A DNA stretch of 64,000 bases from Filimonas zeae. GTDB lineage: Bacteria; Bacteroidota; Bacteroidia; Chitinophagales; Chitinophagaceae. The position numbers and the translations under genes were made by a program. Positions within the stretch are counted from its first letter, which is position 1. Each line of letters begins with the position of its first letter. The notes under the pieces are model-generated. The model was given only the letters and a program-made list of their open reading frames with translations. It was not told where the DNA came from and made no database searches. The DNA is taken from positions 1,072,785-1,136,784 of the forward strand of contig NZ_BMIB01000004.1 of NCBI RefSeq assembly GCF_014641615.1, given 5' to 3'. This document shows, piece by piece, positions 60,216 through 64,000 of this stretch.

Positions 60216-60527
60216 ATGGGCATTGAAATTACCCTGATGAATCAATCTTACGATTCCAACTATACGGTAGTAATCGTACTATCCAATACACGAACGGCAT
60301 GGAAAGTTTTATCCAGCCCGGCTTATTCTCACACCTTCCGGTTGCCTGCTGAAAGCGATGGCTTTTTTGCCGGGGTGGTAAATAGCATAGAAACCGGCAC
60401 GGAACTTTCTGAAAATCAATTATCCCAACTCAGCTTTGTTGCTACTGAAAACAGCAAAAAAGCAGATCTTATTATGACAGGCGGCGGTGTACGCGCGCCT
60501 TACCGGTTTACGCTGCTGCCTAAATAG
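60216..60527 (+). CDS. Hypothetical protein (103 aa)
   Basis: No signal peptide, no membrane segment. Mixed beta/helix sequence (YDSNYTVVIVLSNTRTAWKVL, TEN.KKADLIMTGGGVRAPYRF). No domain recognised. 110 bp after the previous gene, same strand. Confidence 0.5.
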   Translation: MGIEITLMNQSYDSNYTVVIVLSNTRTAWKVLSSPAYSHTFRLPAESDGFFAGVVNSIETGTELSENQLSQLSFVATENSKKADLIMTGGGVRAPYRFTLLPK

Positions 60528-60652
60528 CAGCGTAAAGCCCCCCTTCCTGCGCCTGTATTTCCCGCTAAAAAGAATCATGCTTTAATCTATCTCGCTTTGC
60601 ATAATTTAGCGACCGGAATTTTCATACCCCATTATAAAAAAACTACTTACGC

Positions 60653-61780
60653 ATGAAAAGGATTGAGGCTGTTCAATCGGCTAAGCAACTCGGTACTTTT
60701 ATCGACTTTCCGCACGAGCTGTACAAGGATGACCCTAATTATGTACCGGAATTGTTTATCGCACAGCGCGATTTGCTCAGCCCTAAAAAACATCCTTTTT
60801 TTGAACATGCAGAGGTTCAACTGTATCTGGCTTACCGGGGCAATAAGGTAGTGGGCCGCATGGCTGCCATTTTAAACCACAGCCACAATAAGTTTAACAA
60901 CGTAAACGAAGGCTTCTTTGGTTTTTTTGACTGTATTGATGATGTGGAAACTGCCAAAAGCATGTTTACCGAAGCAGAAAGCTGGTTACGTAAAAAAGGG
61001 GTTACCGGTAAAATTAAAGGCCCGGTAAATCATTCTACCAACGAAACCTGTGGCACGCTGGTAGAAGGTTTTGATACCCCCCCGAAGGCGTTGATGACGT
61101 ACAATGCCCCTTATTACGACAAACTGATTACTGCTGCCGGCTTCCGTAAACAAACAGATATTCTGGCCTATTTATATACCCGCGAAAACTTTGATGATAC
61201 CCGCCTGCGCCGCTTACAGGTATATATGGCAGATAAGCTGGCTAAAAAGGGTATTACGGTGCGCCCGGTAGTAATGAAAAACTTTAAAGAAGAAGCGCGC
61301 AACATACGTGAAGTGTACAACTCTGCCTGGGATAAAAACCTGGGGTTTGCACCCATGAGCGATAAAGAGTTTGATTATATGGCCAAAGACCTGAAAATGA
61401 TTATTAACCCCGAGTTGTGTCTGGTGGCAGAGCATGAGGGAAAAATGGTAGGTTTTGGTGCAGCCATTCCTAATATCAACGAAATACTTATTACCATTAA
61501 AAAAGGACGTCTGTTTCCTTTTGGGCTGGTGAAACTGCTTACCGGCATGAAAAAAATTAAAAGCCTGCGTATTCCGTTGCTGGGTGTAATAGATGGCTAC
61601 CGTAAGCTGGGCATTGAAATATTCTTTTACATGGCGTTTATTGAATATTTTATCAAGCACCCGGAAATTAAAGAGGTGGAAGCTTCCTGGATACTGGAAG
61701 ACAATGTGATGATGAACAAAGCCATTGTGGATATAGGAGCCAGGCTGGATAAAAGATACCGTCTGTACGAGAAAGATTAA
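60653..61780 (+). CDS. GNAT-like N-acyltransferase family protein (375 aa)
   Basis: Two acyltransferase-like lobes. N-lobe: VQLYLAYRGNKVVGRMAAILNHSHN (beta-bulge strand) and a LRKKGVTGKIKGPVNHSTNE loop; C-lobe: LCLVAEHEGKMVGFGAAIPNINE, then YRKLGIEIFFYMAFIEYF and EASWILEDNVMMNKAIVDIGARLDKRYRLYEK. This is the pattern of the large GNAT-fold proteins of unknown substrate that are common in Bacteroidota. Cytoplasmic. Monocistronic, ended by a strong hairpin. Confidence 0.8.
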   Translation: MKRIEAVQSAKQLGTFIDFPHELYKDDPNYVPELFIAQRDLLSPKKHPFFEHAEVQLYLAYRGNKVVGRMAAILNHSHNKFNNVNEGFFGFFDCIDDVETAKSMFTEAESWLRKKGVTGKIKGPVNHSTNETCGTLVEGFDTPPKALMTYNAPYYDKLITAAGFRKQTDILAYLYTRENFDDTRLRRLQVYMADKLAKKGITVRPVVMKNFKEEARNIREVYNSAWDKNLGFAPMSDKEFDYMAKDLKMIINPELCLVAEHEGKMVGFGAAIPNINEILITIKKGRLFPFGLVKLLTGMKKIKSLRIPLLGVIDGYRKLGIEIFFYMAFIEYFIKHPEIKEVEASWILEDNVMMNKAIVDIGARLDKRYRLYEKD

Positions 61781-61800
61781 TAAACAACCTTCTTATAAAT

Positions 61801-61834
61801 AAAACAGGGTGTGCTTACCGGCACACCCTGTTTT
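61801..61834. terminator. Bidirectional terminator
   Basis: AAAACAGGGTGTGC / GCACACCCTGTTTT, 14-bp perfect stem with a 6-nt loop and T-runs both ways. It lies between two convergent genes. Confidence 0.92.
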
Positions 61835-61870
61835 ATTTATAGCATTTGCCAGGTGTTACCACCCGCATTT

Positions 61871-62479
61871 CTAGTTTAAAAGAGAATTGATCAGCTTTTC
61901 TACTTTAGGGCTTGCATAATCTGCCCCGCCTTCGTGGCGCATGGCAATTTTACCTTTTTTGTTCAGGATAACAGTAGTGGGAATGGCATTGCCCAGCATA
62001 GAAGAAGGAATACTGCTTGCAGGTACATACAATGGGAAGTTGTATCCGTTCTGCTTAATAAAGCTGTACGACTTTTCGTATTTCCCGTCCACATCTACCA
62101 TTATAAATACCACATCAGCATTGTTTTTAAACTTGCTGTACAGTGTATTAATAGAAGGCATTTCTGCCCGGCAGGGCGGACACCAGGTAGCCCAGAAATT
62201 AATAAACACCACTTTGCCTTTCAGCGAAGAAAGTTCTACTGCCTTACCAGCACCATCTTTAAAAACAACATCGCCCTCGTAGGCACTTTCCGGCGCATCT
62301 TCAGCAATGTTATCCACTGCCTGTACCTGAAATAAACCTACCTGCATCAGCCCGCGTATAGCCCAGGCTTTTGCATTGGCATTCAACGCTATAAACAGTG
62401 CCAGTGCCGGCAATACCCAGGAAATAATATTGGCAACATTGCTTTTGCCCGTACGGGAAGCTTTGAATAATTGTTTCAT
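61871..62479 (-). CDS. TlpA-type thioredoxin-like protein
   Basis: 202 residues. An N-terminal membrane anchor (about residues 19-40: IISWVLPALALFIALNAN) precedes a periplasmic thioredoxin domain. The active site is WATWCPPCRAEMPS; the cis-Pro comes later (NAIPTTVILNKKGKIAM). It is a reductase or thiol partner of TlpA/ResA type, supporting cytochrome or disulfide maturation. The start is the ATG at 62479 (MKQLFKASRTGK). Confidence 0.9.
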   Translation of the reverse strand: MKQLFKASRTGKSNVANIISWVLPALALFIALNANAKAWAIRGLMQVGLFQVQAVDNIAEDAPESAYEGDVVFKDGAGKAVELSSLKGKVVFINFWATWCPPCRAEMPSINTLYSKFKNNADVVFIMVDVDGKYEKSYSFIKQNGYNFPLYVPASSIPSSMLGNAIPTTVILNKKGKIAMRHEGGADYASPKVEKLINSLLN

Positions 62480-62617
62480 AGTTTTTATTAATGTAACCCC
62501 TGAAAAGCCTGTGCAATTTGCCAGACATACAAAAGCTGCAGCAATTGCCCGTAAGGCATCTGTTGCAGGTACTGTTACAATGCGGCTTTAAAACAGTTAC
62601 GAGAAAAAAAAGGCTGA

Positions 62618-62833
62618 TTAAGAACCAGCCAGCACGTTTCTTCTTGTAGGAATTACTGTTTTCTCGTCATCACTCAGGAACACCCAAAACTCGCCCAGTT
62701 GAAAAATATCGCCTGGTTGTTTCTTTCCAGCCTCTTCACTTGGACGCTCCCAGCTACCCAGTAACTCGCCGTTGTATTTAATCTCAACTAATTTTTGCTC
62801 GTGGGTTAACGTTTTAAACTGCTCAATAGTCAT
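62618..62833 (-). CDS. Hypothetical small protein (71 aa)
   Basis: MTIEQFKTLTHEQKLVEIKYNGELLGSWERPSE... with no signal peptide; rich in charged residues and a beta-like end (DIFQLGEFWVFLSDDEKTVIPTRRNVL). I recognise no family; such proteins are common and conserved in Bacteroidota. 138 bp from the thioredoxin gene. Confidence 0.6.
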   Translation of the reverse strand: MTIEQFKTLTHEQKLVEIKYNGELLGSWERPSEEAGKKQPGDIFQLGEFWVFLSDDEKTVIPTRRNVLAGS

Positions 62834-62937
62834 ATCTGGAATGAGTTATAAATGAATTCCCCGCAATTTAAAAAGCTTTGGCAGAGTCAGCAAAAGTTTC
62901 TGCTTACTGCGGCAGGCACCACCCTGTACTTTTAACA

Positions 62938-62973
62938 AAAAGAAGTTCCGTTGTTGATAACAGAACTTCTTTT
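62938..62973. terminator. Terminator of the TonB-dependent receptor
   Basis: AAAAGAAGTTC / GAACTTCTTTT, 11-bp stem with a 14-nt loop, 24 bp after the receptor stop. Confidence 0.88.
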
Positions 62974-62996
62974 ATAGCACAGAGAAAGAGGGGGAA

Positions 62997-64000
62997 TTAA
63001 AAAGTATATGCGAGTGATGCCATCCAATGACGGGGTGCGCCGGGAAACAGGCGGTTAAAATCAAAACCACCCACCCAATATGTTTTGTTCAGCGCGTTGT
63101 TAAGGTTCATGCTCACTTTAAACTTGTCAACCGTATAATACAATGCTGCATTAGCAACCACATAGCCGGGCAACTGTAAAATATCACTGTCGGTAACGCG
63201 GGTAGTGGCAAAGTTGGCACCTGCGCCTATGCCCAATCCCTTCAGCATTTTACCGGCAAACAGGTATTTGGCCCAAACACCACCCTGACTTTTTGGGGCG
63301 TTTGGCAGAATATTGCCTATTTCCGTTTTGTCATCGCTTTTGGTAACCCTGGTAACATTATAGGCATAATTGGTAGTAAGGCTGAGGTTAGGCAGTATTT
63401 TGCCGTACATCTCCACCTCTACCCCAGTAGACTGCTGCTGCCCTATCTGCTCCATTAAATCGGGCCTGTCAGCAGCGTTCGCATTCCGCAGTATATTATT
63501 CTGCCGTATGCGGTAGGCCGCAACGTTTACCGCCAGTCTTCCATGAAGCAATCCCATTTTCACACCCGCTTCTACCATGTTACTGATTAACGGATCAAAA
63601 GGTCCGCCGTATATATCCGGGTTAGCAATGGTTACTGCACTCTGAGGCTGGTAGCCTTCTGTATAAGTACCGTACAGGCTAACGGGTTCCAGTGGCGTGT
63701 ACACCACTCCAATACGTGGTATCAGAGCCTTTTGCTTTATGTTACGCTGATTGGCTTTGGTATAATCCAGCACATTTACATAATACTCCTGGCGCAGCCC
63801 CAGTAACATCTGCCATTTACCGGCGCGCAGCTGTTCCTGTACATATATACCGTTTACAAAATACTTTGTGGGCGTTTCTGCCGCAGATACATTTATATAG
63901 CGCGAAATTTCAGAAATGGAATAATCCGGATTGGCCAGATTAAAGTAGGGCACATTCGGCACCGGCATATTGTTTACAATCAGGTATTTCTCCCTTTCGG
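62997..64000 (-). CDS. TonB-dependent siderophore-type receptor (C-terminal part, 5' end outside window)
   Basis: At least 334 codons; the frame is open at the window edge (EREKYLIVNN precedes the first Met seen), so the N-terminal plug is missing. The visible barrel has the usual strands: YFVNGIYVQEQLRAGKWQMLLGLRQEYY, IPRIGVVYTPLEPVSLYGTYTEGYQPQ, VEAGVKMGLLHGRLAVNVAAYRIRQNNIL, STGVEVEMYGKILPNLSLTTNYAYNVT, and the C-terminal RHWMASLAYTF ending in Phe. The YGTYTEGYQPQ and RNP/RDN-like elements resemble siderophore receptors of the FhuA class. It imports an iron chelate with TonB energy. Confidence 0.9.
   Translation of the reverse strand, partial: EREKYLIVNNMPVPNVPYFNLANPDYSISEISRYINVSAAETPTKYFVNGIYVQEQLRAGKWQMLLGLRQEYYVNVLDYTKANQRNIKQKALIPRIGVVYTPLEPVSLYGTYTEGYQPQSAVTIANPDIYGGPFDPLISNMVEAGVKMGLLHGRLAVNVAAYRIRQNNILRNANAADRPDLMEQIGQQQSTGVEVEMYGKILPNLSLTTNYAYNVTRVTKSDDKTEIGNILPNAPKSQGGVWAKYLFAGKMLKGLGIGAGANFATTRVTDSDILQLPGYVVANAALYYTVDKFKVSMNLNNALNKTYWVGGFDFNRLFPGAPRHWMASLAYTF

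Noticed and set aside
1..64000. CRISPR arrays, insertion sequences, rRNA
   Set aside because: No regularly spaced short repeats, transposase motifs or rRNA-like sequence noticed in the window.

Overview
The window comes from a chromosome of a Bacteroidota bacterium, most likely the family Chitinophagaceae. The grounds are a LytS/LytTR pair, a SusD-type C-terminal remnant, GH2/GH3/GH127 enzymes, a TonB-dependent receptor, PepSY-like secreted proteins and TAnnTTTG-type -7 boxes. The family assignment is inference; no 16S gene is present.

Region 1 (about 1-21.5 kb) is accessory in character. It holds many small secreted or unknown proteins, a calpain-type (C2 family) cysteine protease, an RibD/DHFR-fold protein, an SPFH/prohibitin-type lipoprotein, a secreted HExxH protein, a 5-methylcytosine methyltransferase next to a PD-(D/E)xK-type protein (probable restriction-modification pair) and a LytS/LytTR two-component system. 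Scattered through it are six paralogues of one 144-residue secreted PepSY-like protein. Each has its own promoter and terminator. In all six promoters a TGTTC-N6-GAACA-type palindrome is centred exactly 75.5 bp before the GG of a sigma-54-like TGGCA...TTGG element, which suggests one activator-controlled regulon. Copy 2 looks mosaic: its coding part resembles copy 1 and its promoter resembles copy 4.

Region 2 (21.6-27.4 kb) has tRNA-Met(CAT), an HxlR regulator divergent from a thioredoxin-reductase-like flavoprotein, and secreted GH3 and GH2 glycosidases.

Region 3 (27.5-53.4 kb) is a headless contractile-tail island, i.e. a tailocin (R-type-bacteriocin-like particle). It carries a sheath, a tube, a tail-assembly chaperone with a probable -1 frameshift extension not visible as a normal gene, a tape measure, a DUF6046-type protein, a gpD/gp27-like hub, an OB-fold spike, a gp25-like protein, a LysM-like protein, a J-like baseplate protein, a collar/fibre protein, two related long fibres and five leucine-rich-repeat (LRR) proteins that are candidate receptor-binding proteins. 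A lysis block (cysteine/histidine amidase-like lysin, holin-like protein, u-spanin-like lipoprotein, coiled-coil membrane protein) precedes the sheath. I see no capsid, portal, terminase or integrase. Control appears to rest on an S24 (LexA/CI-type) repressor facing a DnaA-domain-IV-like protein. Between them lie two face-to-face promoters built as an 84-bp inverted repeat, and a third promoter of the same design, inside a near-perfect 23-bp palindrome, sits upstream of the tail operon.

Region 4 (53.5-64 kb) returns to housekeeping and surface functions: GH127 with a truncated susD tail behind it (the tailocin sits between glycosidase genes), dGTPase, a sigma factor with a downstream membrane/beta-barrel protein, small proteins, a GNAT-like protein, a TlpA-type thioredoxin, and the C-terminal part of a TonB-dependent receptor that runs off the window end.
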